Shown here piece by piece: positions 1-11,066 of a stretch of DNA of 64,000 nucleotides (position 1 is its first letter; every line of letters starts with the position of its first letter). Both the position numbers and the translations under genes were made by a program. Below the pieces are notes generated by a model that saw only the letters and a list, made by a program, of their open reading frames with translations, was not told where the DNA came from and did not search any database. Where the stretch lies: contig OZ024788.1 in assembly GCA_964017065.1 (NCBI GenBank), forward strand, positions 13,103,947 through 13,167,946, read 5' to 3'. This DNA is from Haliclona indistincta. Lineage: Eukaryota; Porifera; Demospongiae; Haplosclerida; Chalinidae.

Positions 1-1555
1 TTCATTATTTGTGGTTTCTGACTTGAACCAGCATTGAGTATAATAACTAGAGTTCTAATGAACACAAACCCGTGCACTGAGCTAGGAGCTACTCCTGCAT
101 TACTGCAACACGCACGTTACGCAATGGCTCTGACGTACGGTACATGTGAGACTGAGTGAGGACATCGACATTGATAGGAGGTTGGGTGAAACACTCACAA
201 TACCGTAAGTGCTCTTACAAGGACACGTAGCTTTAGATAGCCATGGATTAGCCGCTCGAACAAGGCTTGCCAGCACAGAAAACGTCTTCATAGGACTGTA
301 AATTCAGTGAAGAAGCTGCAGAGAGTGTTTTCGTGGAGATTTCCGAGCTGTAAGACGCAAACAGGCGTGTTTTTTGACGACACACACATACACACACACA
401 TATAAAATTATACAGACGGACACAAACGCATAACCCTGGCGCATACTGCGCACGGGCAATTATAACAACTGATATTATGCCTTGGTGGGTGGAGCCACGA
501 TACATACAGTTGTAGTGCTTCTTTCGACAGAAGAACAACACTCAAGAGCTGAGTGCAGCTGAATCTACTGCAGAAGCTGGTTAGTAGAGTAACTGCCTGG
601 CTCAGCTAGCTAGGACCAGCTGCATTATGCTAGCCATGCCTCCAGTCCACACCCTTCTCAGCATAGTACATCTTTTACCTGCGTTTTACTGTGTATGTAT
701 AATACACACTGTAGATAATTCCAGTGTGAACCATAACATCTAATATTCCGTTTATGTCCTTGCCAGAAATAATTGGACACGACAAAAATTGACCGTAGAT
801 TATTCCGTAAATTAATGTGGGCGAATTGTGCGGCGAACATTGAGAACCTATTCAAAATGCAGTGCCTGAAGCTACCGAACGACAGGATTCCTTGGTTAGA
901 CGGTGATTCACAGTCTACTCTACCTTAGGCAACTAATCATGACTGTTACTAAGCACTCACGCCTAAGCATGTCAGTCGTGGACCACATTCTCAATTTTTC
1001 GGTGAGCACGCTAGCCTCTTGAAATTTGTTATACTAGTTGCTGTCAAAAAGCGCTTGCTTTCTCTGCAGAATAACGATCTGTCTGCTGCTTTAGTTTGTC
1101 ACTAATACTGCCCATAGCAATGCACGTTGATAATATTAAGGTGGCGCTTCAGCGGAAACAGGAAGTAGTTATATATTTTTTATACTTTATGCAGCTATAC
1201 CCTTGTCTTTTTCTTTTAGTTATGGAGTTCTTGTGTGTGTTGCACAGTCACCTAGTGGTCTCCTCTTGTTATTCAAAGTTTGAGTGCTGTTGCATAAACA
1301 GCATTAGCGGGACGGACAACGCTTGCTGGCGAGCGTTAAGTGCGCTGTGTGTGACAGCGGCACAGGACAGATGAGAATAAATACTACAGACACACTTTCC
1401 TTCTTGTGCTTCACATGCATTTGCATCGTTTTTCCCGAAGTAAAGCATGGTTTCTTGAATATTAGCCAGTTCTGCCACTCACGTGTCGATATGCAGCTAT
1501 TACATGGAAGATATAGCTTACTTCATGTTGTTCTGACATGTTCTCATTTTTTCAG

Positions 1556-2490
1556 CTCCTCTGATTCCTCTTGAACGCACTGAGGACACTATACCTGAGG
1601 AGTACATTGTTGTCTTTAAAAAGGATGCAAATGAAGTACAGAGTAAGCTCACCAACATTGTATCAGTGTGTTATTTCACTGCTTCACAATCAGTTGAAGA
1701 TCACATGGACTCACTCAATGAAATGCTGACTGCACTGTCCGACAGTAGTTACCGTATTAAGGAAAAGTATCATGTTGGCAGTTTCCGTGGCTACTGTGCT
1801 CGCATGGATGATCAGTGAGAAAAAATTACTGCTACCCTTTTACCTGTGTGCAGTATACAGAAGGTTGAATAGTGCGTGTAACTTATGCTTGATAGTTACC
1901 ATGAATACTTGAATAGGTTTTGCCCTAATTTATCGTTTGGTGGATAAGTTCACAAATTTTAGCGAGTCTTTCTGCTTTCTAATAAACTATTAGAACGCAA
2001 TAATAATTATGGAATTGTTGCTGTGTCACCTAACCTCCTGCAATATGCTTTTGTGCTAGTGTTGGGCAATAATATGATAATCGTGATAATCGTGATATTT
2101 TCAGTGATGATAATCAAATCGTCAGGATATTTTGTTATCGTGATTATCGAGAATCATGATAATCATGATTATCGTGATAATTAGCTTATGTAGTCTTTAA
2201 ATATGCTTGCAAAGATGAACATTTGGACACATTTAGAGGGCAAGAGCAAGTATTGTAATGATATTCATTGTAATACTCCCGTTACTTATTATAGTATGAT
2301 AATCGTGATAATCGTGATAATTTGTACACGATAATCGTCTTTCACTTTTTTCAATATCGCCCACCACTATTTTGTGCAGGGACTTGCACATGGGTATGTT
2401 TTCTAAGAATATCTAGTAATTTCCTCTTATTATAGAACACTCGTTCGTGTGCGTGAAAAGGGTGAGGTTGAATATGTGGAAAGAGATGAG
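1556..2490 (+). pseudogene. Subtilisin-like protease propeptide exons, truncated copy
   Basis: Two exons, 1556-1814 and 2436-2490, joined by a GTGAGA...ATAG intron, give an inhibitor I9-type propeptide: a PEEYIVVFKKD strand near the start and VEYVERDE at the end. In peptidase S8 zymogens this segment folds as a chaperone/inhibitor and is cleaved off. The reading frame is open and matches the copy at 58290-58903. Here, however, the following exons, which should carry the catalytic Asp, His, Asn and Ser, are absent: about 140 bases downstream the sequence enters the fold-back element, then an unrelated gene. The upstream signal-peptide exon was not identified. I infer a 3'-truncated duplicate, unless a stand-alone propeptide is made as an inhibitor. 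Confidence 0.75.
2057..2369. mobile_element. hAT-type MITE with 8-bp TSD
   Basis: A 313-base insert with imperfect inverted ends (TAGTGTTGGGC... and ...GCCCACCACTA) and an interior rich in ATAATCGTGAT repeats. It is flanked by the exact 8-bp direct repeat TTTTGTGC (2049-2056 and 2370-2377). The homologous position in the second duplication copy, near 58785, has no insert. An 8-bp target duplication is typical of hAT transposons. It sits in the intron between the two propeptide exons. Confidence 0.85.
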
Positions 2491-3390
2491 GTTAGCCATT
2501 CAGTATTACAGGCTTTGATTCATTTATATGCCATGAATTCATAGTGGTACAGTGGTACTGACTGTGTGGTCCATAAAAAAGCGACCTGGGTGAGTGATTT
2601 GAATGTTTATTATAAAACACTTATATTTATTAGGGAGGCACGGTAGTGACTCCCTATGTAGGGATGAACAAGAAAAGAAAATGGCGGCTACATACAATGT
2701 ATTAGCGTTCAAACGCTGATATTTCGCCTGGTGATGAATTTTATACGTCCAAAGACACTTAGATCTGCTCTCTGGCGTTGCCCCATCTTACAGTAGCAAG
2801 GAGATTGCTCGAAATTGTTACTAAAGTGACGAACCTGGAAACGGTGAAAATCGACTTTCGTCATCTTCGTTTTCTTTCTTTCCACTCGCCTAGCGCCTTT
2901 ACGCGAGCAGTGTCAAGACCAAAACACCCACGAACAGTCGTGAAATTCTCCTGGCATGTGCCTTTTGAACTTACTTTTTAGCGAAACGACGATATACATT
3001 TGACGAGCTCACGATCACGAACAGTTGTCAGCTAAGTGTTTGATGCCATTATTGTGATTACGTAATGCGCACGTGACCAAACTCACATGTAGAGTATCAC
3101 CGTATGGAGAGCACATATTGGCGTCTGGAGTCTTCGAAGAACAACTCACTGAGTAAGGTCGTGTAGTATCACCGTTCTGCTGCTTGCCAGATAGTATCAC
3201 AGCCATACAGATAATTCTAAACCAGAGTGGGCAGGGCTCGTATGCTGTAGCTCCTTTTAGGAGCTACAAGTTAAAGAGCAATTATCAAGAAAAGCAAACC
3301 AAACCAATGATGGAAACAAAAAAGAGATACATTATCTTGCCGAATTCGAACTGCACCAAAAATTTGAAACTCACTGTAAAAGAAAAAGGA

Positions 3391-3770
3391 CACAAACAAG
3401 AAAATAAAAAGATTTCTAACGAAATCAAAAGGATGTAGGGATAAAGAAATCTGCTACTGGTCCACAATGTAAACCAACAAGGAGCAAGCATGGAATGGTA
3501 ACACGATTGACTTGCTAACAGACCATAGATCCCTGCATCAGTGGCTGGTGTGGTTGACCTACTTGTTGACTGCTGACACCTAACGTGCATTAAGCTTGTG
3601 TATATACAGCCACTGATGTAGGTCTGTTAGCAAGTCAATTGTGTTACCATTCCATGCTTGTTCCTTGTTAGTTTACATTGTGAACCAGTGGTAGATTTCA
3701 CAACCCTACATCCTTTTGATTTTGATAGAAATCTTTTTAATTTTCTTGTTTGTGTCCTTTTTACTTTTTT
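3391..3770. repeat. Central palindrome of FB1
   Basis: Left and right arms of about 150 bases each (for example GGAATGGTAACACGATTGAC and its complement) flank a short unpaired middle near 3545-3600. The same palindrome, with slightly different sequence, forms one end of the element at 29969-31190. Confidence 0.75.
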
Positions 3771-4149
3771 AGTGAAGTGCAGTTCAAATATCATGGACGT
3801 ACTGAGCCGTCTTTGTTCCACCATTGGTTTAGTTTCTTGTTGTTGATGGCTTTTCTTTGCTTTAAACTTGTAGCAAAAAAAATTGTTATGCTATACTATC
3901 AGCTCGCCTACGCATGTATGCATGCAGTGCATACGAGCCCCGCCCACACTAGTTTATTGACCTGTACTGTACGGCGGTTATAATTTATATCTGGCAAGCG
4001 CAGAATGGTGATCCTATAGCTTGCCGTTCTTCGAAGACTCCATACAGATATGTGTTCTCTGTGAACCATACGGCGCGGAGATACTCAAGCTAGTGCTTGG
4101 TCACGTGCGCTAACCACTGCTTGGTCATGTGCGTATTGCGCAATCACAT

Positions 4150-5027
4150 TAACCCTTTCGGGACTGAAATGTTGTCAAAAGACAACAGCTCATTAGTATT
4201 CATAATAATACAATTGCTAATGATATGCTAATGATATTCAGGCGGCTTCAAGTAGCGTGAAACCACCTGCTTTGTCGGCGCCAAGTCGGATCTTTTATCT
4301 TTACAAGCTTCCGCTGTCGGCGCTTTGAAGATCAAAGGGAAAACTGAGTGAACAACTCTTTTTTTTTTTTTTTTTTTTTTGAAGGGAAAAACCAGTATTG
4401 TGCTTGTATGATCATCTCTGTGTGCAGTGCTTGCTTGCGCCTAGCCGCGTAACAGCCATGGGTTGCGGGAAGCCAGCGCCAATGGTTAGTTTGTCGTAGA
4501 CACTAAAATAGTGGACCAGAAGAGTCTAGCGACCAGCATGAGCTTCAAGCAACAACTACAAACCTCTGGTAGCTTTAGAAGCATTGCCAGACTTGCACAT
4601 GGCAACATAAAGCACCAAACTGACTAAAGATGTAACACCAGATCATGGGTGATGCTGCAGACAGTGTGATCATGCCTAGAGTACTACAGGAGCGTGGTAG
4701 TGTTGCCACTGACCTAGTAGATGTCTCAGCAGAGAACCTTGGGGCTGTCAGTGAATGACACAGTGCTGGTTTCAGCCGTCCAGGTGCTGTCTAGCGTTTC
4801 AAATGCAAGAAGGACTACAGGTGAATCGCTTGTCAGTAATTGTAAAGCAATTCAACACCTAAAATCGACTACAGAATCAGGCAAAGGTGGGTACAAACGC
4901 ACGCCATTTTCTACCAGTACCAGCAGAAGAAACCACACCCACCATAATAACCACACCCCGTTACGCCCTATCTACAGTGGCCACACCCTATCAACGTGGT
5001 TCGACTGTCGCACTGTAAGGGATAATG
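4150..5027. mobile_element. Insertion inside FB1 right arm
   Basis: The right arm should read continuously from CAATCACA to TAATGGCG, as on the left arm and in the copy at 30400. Instead about 880 unrelated bases intervene, starting TTAACCCTTT and ending AAGGGATAA. The ends look like short inverted CCCTT/AAGGG termini with a 3-4 base TAA-type duplication. It contains a T-rich run at 4361-4380. No protein family recognised. Confidence 0.5.
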
Positions 5028-5574
5028 GCGTCTAACACTTAGCTTGCAATGGATCACGATCGAGAAATCGCGGAATTTATATCGCCGTTTCGCTAAAAAC
5101 TAATATCAAAAGGCACATGCCAGGAGAATTTCACGACTGTTCGTGGGTATTTTGGTCCCGGCACTGCTCGCGTAAAGGTACTAGCCTAGGCGAATGGGAG
5201 AAAGAAGAAGAAGACTAAGATGACGAAACTCGATTTTCACCGTTTCCAGGTTCATCACTTTAGCAACAATTTCGAGCAATCTCCTTGCTACTGTAAGATG
5301 GGGCAACGCCAGAGAGCAGATCTAATGTGTCTTTTGACGTATAAAATTCATCACCAGGCGACTGAAATATCAGCGTTTGATCGCTAATACATTGTATGTA
5401 GCCGCCATCTTTTTTTCTCGTTCAACCCTACATAGGGAGTCACTACCATGCCTCCCTAATACACACTCATTACTGTTGCATAATGGTTAACTTTAAAACA
5501 TTTTAAGCTACTTACAATTTTTTTATTCTTTCAGGGCACAAATTGTAAATATCTTTATGTCTCTGTCCATGTAG

Positions 5575-8500
5575 CTGGCAACACATGACCAAGGTGATAG
5601 TACTGATACTGGAGAGTTTGTCAAACCATCTTTGCCTCCTGTAACCGCTAAGAGAAAAATATCAGAGGTGAGAGTTTGGGTTATTATAAACCTCAAATTC
5701 GTTTTTGTAGCTTGATGCATCAAATGTGCCTGATACAAAGAGATCTAAAGGTATACTCTGATGTGTTTGAAGAGCATTAATGGTATGTTGCTTTCTCCTA
5801 TTTTATCGTTTTATTTTTCAGCAAATGATGGTCCATCACTAGCTGAGTAAGTGCGTTCTCTAGAAACAGTGTTGTGAGTTTCAACTAACATCAGCAAACG
5901 AATGAATGGACGTGTGTGTGTGCGTGCGTGTGTGTGTGTGTACGTACGTGTATAAATGGTAGAGTGAATGCTATCGAAACTGTTCTATTTTTTACTGTAG
6001 GCTTCCTAGGGATTTCTTTGACTCATCAAGTGAGCCTAGTGTTAGTCAGACTGAAAGTCAGCCAGAAGAGACTAGTAGACAAGACGACCCAACCCAATCA
6101 CCATCGTCCTCTCATCCAGACTTACCATCAGGTAGTAACAATAGTACACAGAGTGAAATGCTTGGAAAAATTGCATTTACTAGTCATGCAGGCTGTTAGC
6201 AGTGGTTTGCATGCTCAATGGTGATTGCTAACATCTAATTTTGGTTTAAAATATTGTTGATGCACTTATTGGCTGTATACAGAGGTTTTATGTAATAGTT
6301 ATTTTTATTATCACCCCTACATGTACGAGGGAATCATCCGATTTACAGTCACGAGCACGAGGGCGCTTTGCGCCCTCGTGCTCGTGACTGTAAACGGATA
6401 ATTCACGAGTATACGGGGTGATATAACTGATTTATTTCCGTTGCTTCCGGTGGCCGCACCGTTGCTAAATGACGTCAGTAAAACCGCATGGCCACGAGGT
6501 AGCTGAGGTCGAGGTCATGGTAGGATCTGCTGTGTAGTGTACGTAGAGACAGCGAACGCAAGGAGAGTGAAGCAAAGTGTGGAAAACAGGAAATAAACTA
6601 CTTATCGTCGTTTTGTGTGAGTCTAGCGCTTCGATCGTGCTATCAAGGGGCGAGTTATGTTACGTGTCGCCGCGGAGACTCGTTACACTATGATGTTCTA
6701 GGTGTGCTAAGCTGAAAGAACATTTCTTTAGCCCGTAGGATCTTTGTTGGATACGCTTTCGTGCTCTAAACTTCGTTTTTTGCCAGCAGTCCGTGACCTT
6801 TGCACCGAGGGATCATATCAAACATCAAAGGATAATATAGTCCTCATGACGTAATCACATGGCACTTTAGTGCGTTTTAAACCACGGGCGGCACCTTTGA
6901 TACACCCACGCAACGAGATATAATACTTCTTGCAAGGAAGATTTGAGTGTATAGCGTCACCTTGCAGTCACTAATGTGTCAAGTCACTGGTATTTATTCA
7001 CACAATGGAGCATGATCAAAGACTAAATGGAAGTTTAACGCATTAGTGCTCCTCGCTTTCTGTCTACGGTTTACACTTTACCCTTGCAAATCACTGTACT
7101 ACAGCAATTTTTTGTGTTTGTGCTAGTTTTAACTTTCACCCAACTGTATCAAAACTTTTTGATTGGGTGGAAATTGAGAGTTGTTTATTCAGTATTCAAC
7201 CCTTATGATAGCTGTTTACTTAGGTATGCATGGAACATACGATTTGTGAACATCAATGATCTCTCTGTGTCTCTGTGGTTGCAGATTTCTTTGATGAGCA
7301 GGCATCAGTCAGTTCAGTTCAAGAAGCCGAAAAGCCTAACAAGAAGCAGCTGAATAATATGACATCTATAGTATACACTTAACACTGATGTTGTATCATG
7401 AGCATAGTGCGGGAACATACATTTTGGAATGTGTAGAGAAATAAAAACCTACTTAAATAACGCACAGTCCATTAGCATGCAAACTACTCAAATTATAGTG
7501 CTAATTATTGTAATGTGTAGTAAGAGAGCCCAAAGCAGTTAGAAGAGCACATTTTTGGAACATAGATGTGTTGCTGTTCATGTGTTCTACCCTCGGCCTC
7601 GCTATCTTATCTGGTGCCATTAGGACAGATAGCTTTGTCCTGGTCATTGAGTGCCTGTACTAATAGGAGTGCTACCCAGGGCGCTTTCGGAACACGTACC
7701 AACCATTGGAGATCGAATTTCAATCATCAAAATAGCCTAGCCGGTCCTTAATTTCTACAGTTTAGAAACGGCTGGGTACACACAATTGAAACAAAGACAA
7801 ACATTCTCAGTAGTCATAACAGTACTAATCTTCATGCAGCCAATAGCAAGGGCACCCCGTGAAGCTTCGCAAATTTGAATGCCCATTTTGTCAAAAATTA
7901 TTATAGTGAGCCTATCTGAATGCAAAATAAAAGCTTCACCTGATTTGTCAGGGTTTCATTTTGTTCCAATGTTGATAAAGAAAGTTACAGCTGTACACAC
8001 TTTTATCACGCCAAAATCATCTAAAATAGTAACTGTATACGCTTTGGTAACTGTATCCACTTTGGTAACCGTATACATTTTAAACTGATTCCATACTATT
8101 CCTGCACGAGGCTGCTGAAGTCTTAGTTATGACATGTTGGAGCTCTTCATTCGTGGGTTTCTCTGTAACATTCTAGTTGCTAATAGAACGGTTAGCTAAT
8201 GTAAACCCTCCAACCTCTGACGAACCAATTGGATTGCATGTATAATTTTTAAATAGATGTCAGAGAGAGTTGAATTATTTCATTGTTCTGTAGTTCAGCT
8301 GTCAAAGGGTTGTTACCAGAGGGATTTTTTGATGATCCTAAACTTGATGCAAGGGTGGGCTGGTAGACTCTATATAGCTGTTACTAATGAAAGATATGTT
8401 GTAGGTACGGAAAGTAGAGTATGTTGACCCACAAGAGGCTCAGTGGGAGGAGTTTCAGAAGAGCATGCAGAAGGAATCCGGGGTAAGGGACACACTGATT

Positions 8501-9883
8501 CACACATTCATTCATTATGCCCACTTGTGCGTCCACCCACTCCCGCCAATTCACTCACTCACCCACTTACTCATGTACAGATTTCACTCTCAACTCCATC
8601 GCTTGTTTCATTTGCTTACTCTCACTCACTCATTCACACACTCACTCTCTCATCGTCACACTTGCTCACTCACCTGTCAATCCACACATGTCTCACTCAC
8701 TCACCCACTCACTCACACGCACGCACACTCACACGCACATTCACCTATAGTAATTCAACTTACCTACTTGTTCAATAATTCACACACTCACACACACACA
8801 CACTCACACACACTCATCCATACACTCACTCGCACACACTCACACTCACAAGTTAACTTATACACTCAACTTCTTCATTATCTTGCTTGTTCTTCCAGAC
8901 ATCAGAAGCCATTCTACAAGTAGGTGACGAAGAGACACAGGTTGACAGAGACTTAATGGAAGTGAACTAACAAGTGTAAGTTCGTCATACATGATTCCTG
9001 CACTCACAAAATAATGCATTAGTGTTTGTCATGCACATCACGGAGGGTGATTTTCAAGATAATAAAAGTCTCGACACCTTGTTAACACTGAAATCAAACT
9101 TGCTTATCAATAATTATTTTGTGAACCAGGAAACCCTCTTAGCAGACACCCCTCTCCAGGAGACACCCTCTCTATAATGGACACTTACTGAATCCCAAAT
9201 ATAACCCTCATAATGTATAATAAACCCCTGATCGACCAGAGGACACCCTCTCTATAATGGACAATTTTGTTGGTCCCAATGGTGTCCACTAGGGCTAAAA
9301 CAAATAACACATTTTCATGTTCGAATAGTCACTAGCTAAAAACGAATAGTCGAATACTCTATTATCGGAATAAAACTAGCTCTAGCAACCAGTGCGCAAG
9401 AACAAAATATGTTAGAAAGTTGTATATCAACATAAAGTCAGGGCTCAGGCTTGATTTGTGGACTGGTTACAAATAGCCCAAGTTTCCCAACTGCTAAAAG
9501 ACTTCAAACGAATATTCGAATAGCTGCAATAGCATTCGAATACTGTCAAAACGATCGAATAGTCGAATAGTACAAGTATTCGTTTCAGCCCTAGTGTTCA
9601 CCTTAGAAAGGTTCCACTGTAGCTATTTTTGTCATGTTTACACGATCGTGCATAATCCGTATTTCTTTCATCCCTTTACAGAGCTTGCTTTCAGAAAGCT
9701 GAGCTCCTGAGACAAAAACAAGAGCAGCTAAACGTGAGGAGACAAACTGACAGTAAAGATGGAGTCAAATCATCCGCTGAGAGCGACAAGTCTGAAGTCA
9801 AGCAAGAAAACAATGATAGCAATGACACTAGTATTGATCCTGATGCATTGTTTGATGATTGGAGATCAGGATTAGAATTATGA
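5575..9883 (+). CDS. ZNF830 (CCDC16)-like protein, 5'-truncated and with one in-frame stop
   Basis: Exons I can place: 5575-5667, 5711-5750, 5822-5846, 6001-6131, about 7285-7370 (3' edge uncertain), 8294-8354, 8405-8482, 8899-8975 and 9682-9883 (stop TGA). The product shows the family's repeated LPxxFFD motifs (LPRDFFDSS, DFFDEQ, LPEGFFDDPKLDARVRKVEY), then a charged helical segment and an acidic C-terminus ending in FDDWRSGLEL. ZNF830 is a nuclear spliceosome/DNA-damage protein that starts with a C2H2 zinc finger. No zinc-finger exon is present upstream, where the fold-back element lies. The codon at 8968-8970 is TAA in frame with the sequence on both sides (EVN-stop-QV). With the missing 5' end this suggests a broken copy. 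Alternatives are a sequencing error and a distant 5' exon. Confidence 0.75.
6310..6423. repeat. Near-perfect long hairpin in ZNF830 intron
   Basis: A perfect 25-bp stem (6342-6366 paired with 6370-6394) closes on a 3-base loop. It lies inside weaker outer arms that extend to ATCACCCC on the left and GGGGTGAT on the right. This looks like a tiny palindromic MITE. The loop-proximal GGGCGC-TTT-GCGCCC resembles other hairpin cores in this window (61316, 61438). Confidence 0.7.
6976..7085. repeat. Dispersed repeat shared with 50193-50295
   Basis: TGTGTCAAGTCACTGGTATT, the following CACACAATGGA and the TTTACCCTTGCAA end recur in the same order at 50193-50295. It lies in an intron of the ZNF830-like gene. 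No coding potential. Confidence 0.6.
7371..8293. other. Long ZNF830 intron, no further feature
   Basis: Between the DFFDEQ exon and the LPEGFFDD exon I see only non-coding AT-rich sequence. The phase of the two exons does not match with a canonical GT donor, so a small additional exon or an indel may hide here. Confidence 0.4.
8520..8860. repeat. CACT/CACA microsatellite
   Basis: Imperfect (CACT)n, (CACTCA)n and (CA)n runs fill the intron between the exons ending at 8482 and starting at 8899. The Ser-His-Thr-rich open frames here are products of the repeat, not genes. Confidence 0.9.
9127..9619. mobile_element. Mariner-type MITE interrupted by a hAT-type MITE
   Basis: The outer unit carries the GGACACC...ATAATGGACA...GGTGTCC signature and ends in CCACTG-TA. 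The same family is intact at 11790-11940. Inside it, at 9290-9593, a 304-base element with ends TAGGGCTAAAACAAATA and TATTCGTTTCAGCCCTA is flanked by GTGTCCAC/GTGTTCAC (8 bp, one mismatch), a hAT-like target duplication. The nesting gives the order of insertion. It lies in the last intron of the ZNF830-like gene. Confidence 0.75.
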
Positions 9884-10825
9884 CAATGTGTCAGTATGAG
9901 CATGTGGACTTAGGCATCACTGTACATTGGAATGAGTCTATGTATGCCGGTATGAGCATGAGGCTATCAGTGTCACTCACTGTACATCAGAATTACGCTG
10001 TGGGTATTACTGTACGTCAATATCACAGTATACCAGAATTTCACATTCAAAAATCTGATTCGTAATGCACGCTCACTCAGTCTCATGACTCGCTACCAGA
10101 CACATACATGATGTACATTGCACGCTAACAGGCTGACATGCAAAATTAAACATTCTAACATTTCTACTATGCAGCTTACTTATCATTGCTAAAACCACAG
10201 ATGATACACTCTCTGAAAGTGTAGTATCCATGTTTTTGGTTACTATTATAATTTTTAGCATAATAATCTTAGAACAATGAACTATACGTAAACAATTATT
10301 GGAGGTATCGTAAAGCCTTTGGTAGATACCATATAGCTGATGATACAATGTAGTGTAGTGGGATTGTTACTGCATTATCGCTGGCCTGGGTTTATAATCT
10401 GCACGCTAAAAAAGATCAATAAGACTTAGCGCTTCTTGTTGTAACAGCGGTTGTTGCAGTCACCGTTTGACTGGTACAGTGGTTGGTGTGAAAGCGCCAT
10501 TGTACATGGGTTAGGTCATTGGTTGTTTCTGTACCGAACTGCAAGTTGGCTGAATCGAAGACGCCACGAATGAGAGTCAGAGCGGTCGGTGCTGTGGAAA
10601 AGAGATAAGCTTACTTGTCGTGTTATTGGTAAGCTAGGCCAAGGTACAGGACAGTCATCAGTGTAGCTAGACAAGCGCACAGCACTGTAGAGAATAGGGC
10701 TCAAGTTGGTCTAAGCACTTTACCGTTGCCTTGCTTGAATGAAGGCTGTCTGTGTAAAAGTTAACGGACATAATGAACCACTTAATAAGACGTCCAGTGT
10801 GCTTCTCTTATTATTATTATTATTA
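9884..10825. other. Intergenic, no gene seen
   Basis: AT-rich sequence between the ZNF830-like stop codon and the start of the tandem duplication. It holds a weakly repeated stretch of TGTACATC/GAATGAG phrases near 9890-10050. No convincing coding exon or structured RNA. Confidence 0.5.
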
Positions 10826-11029
10826 TTGTGAGCTTTACAACACAGCATGATAAGCATGGATAGATAATAGTTAGGATCTAAATAATTATCGTGAACTCTT
10901 CTCCAAAGTTTCTGAACTTCCCTGTCGGTGATATTCGGTGTCTCCTGTCCTCTCCAGAGCAGTGCGCCTTTTCCAAATAGAGCTCCAAATAATGGGAGGT
11001 ACGCAACTACGCGTGCAATCTGATTCAAA

Positions 11030-11066
11030 TTTCCCGCCTAAAATAGTATGATTACGTCACGATTCA
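11030..11066. promoter_or_regulatory. Candidate CRE/E2F-like promoter core
   Basis: TTTCCCGCC (E2F-like) followed by TTACGTCAC (CREB/ATF-like) lies about 1.1 kb upstream of the receptor ATG and is conserved in the second unit at 14220-14256. A match to short motifs is weak evidence. No transcription start can be seen. Confidence 0.25.

Larger units (their letters stand above)
1..2632. repeat. Segmental duplication, copy A1
   Basis: This stretch matches the later interval 54377-59040 in direct orientation nearly base for base apart from indels. Both begin with the same TTCATTATTTGTGG run and both carry the propeptide exons of a subtilisin. Differences that matter: A1 has a MITE at 2057-2369 that A2 lacks. 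A2 has a 1.9-kb transposon at 55510-57410 and about 480 extra bases near 54873-55348 that A1 lacks. Homology stops exactly where the fold-back element at 2629 starts. I see no gene besides the propeptide exons. Confidence 0.85.
2629..5460. mobile_element. Giant hairpin-ended fold-back element (FB1)
   Basis: Both ends carry the same roughly 25-nt terminal hairpin (AGGGAGGCAC...GTGACTCCCT, one mismatch) followed by about 450 bases of matching arm in inverted orientation: ATGGCGGCTACATACAATG on the left, its complement on the right. The arms meet in a central palindrome at 3391-3770, so the whole unit is one large inverted repeat. The right arm is interrupted at 4150-5027. No credible protein is encoded. 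Related single-armed copies lie at 29969-31190 and 43408-44563. It separates a truncated subtilisin copy from a 5'-truncated ZNF830 gene. Confidence 0.75.

Noticed and set aside
1096..1574. Possible signal-peptide exon of the subtilisin near 1200 or 1323, also 57914-58245
   Set aside because: Hydrophobic frames exist in both copies, but no donor in the right phase joins them convincingly to the I9 exon.
8465..8923. 152-codon His/Ser/Thr-rich open frame
   Set aside because: It is the translation of a CACT/CACA microsatellite inside a ZNF830 intron.
10720..11028. Minus-strand 102-codon gene (MNQIARVVAYLPLFGALF...)
   Set aside because: The near-identical second unit has a 4-base deletion and a stop at the same place, and there is no family match. 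Probably chance or dead sequence, though a divergent first exon cannot be excluded.
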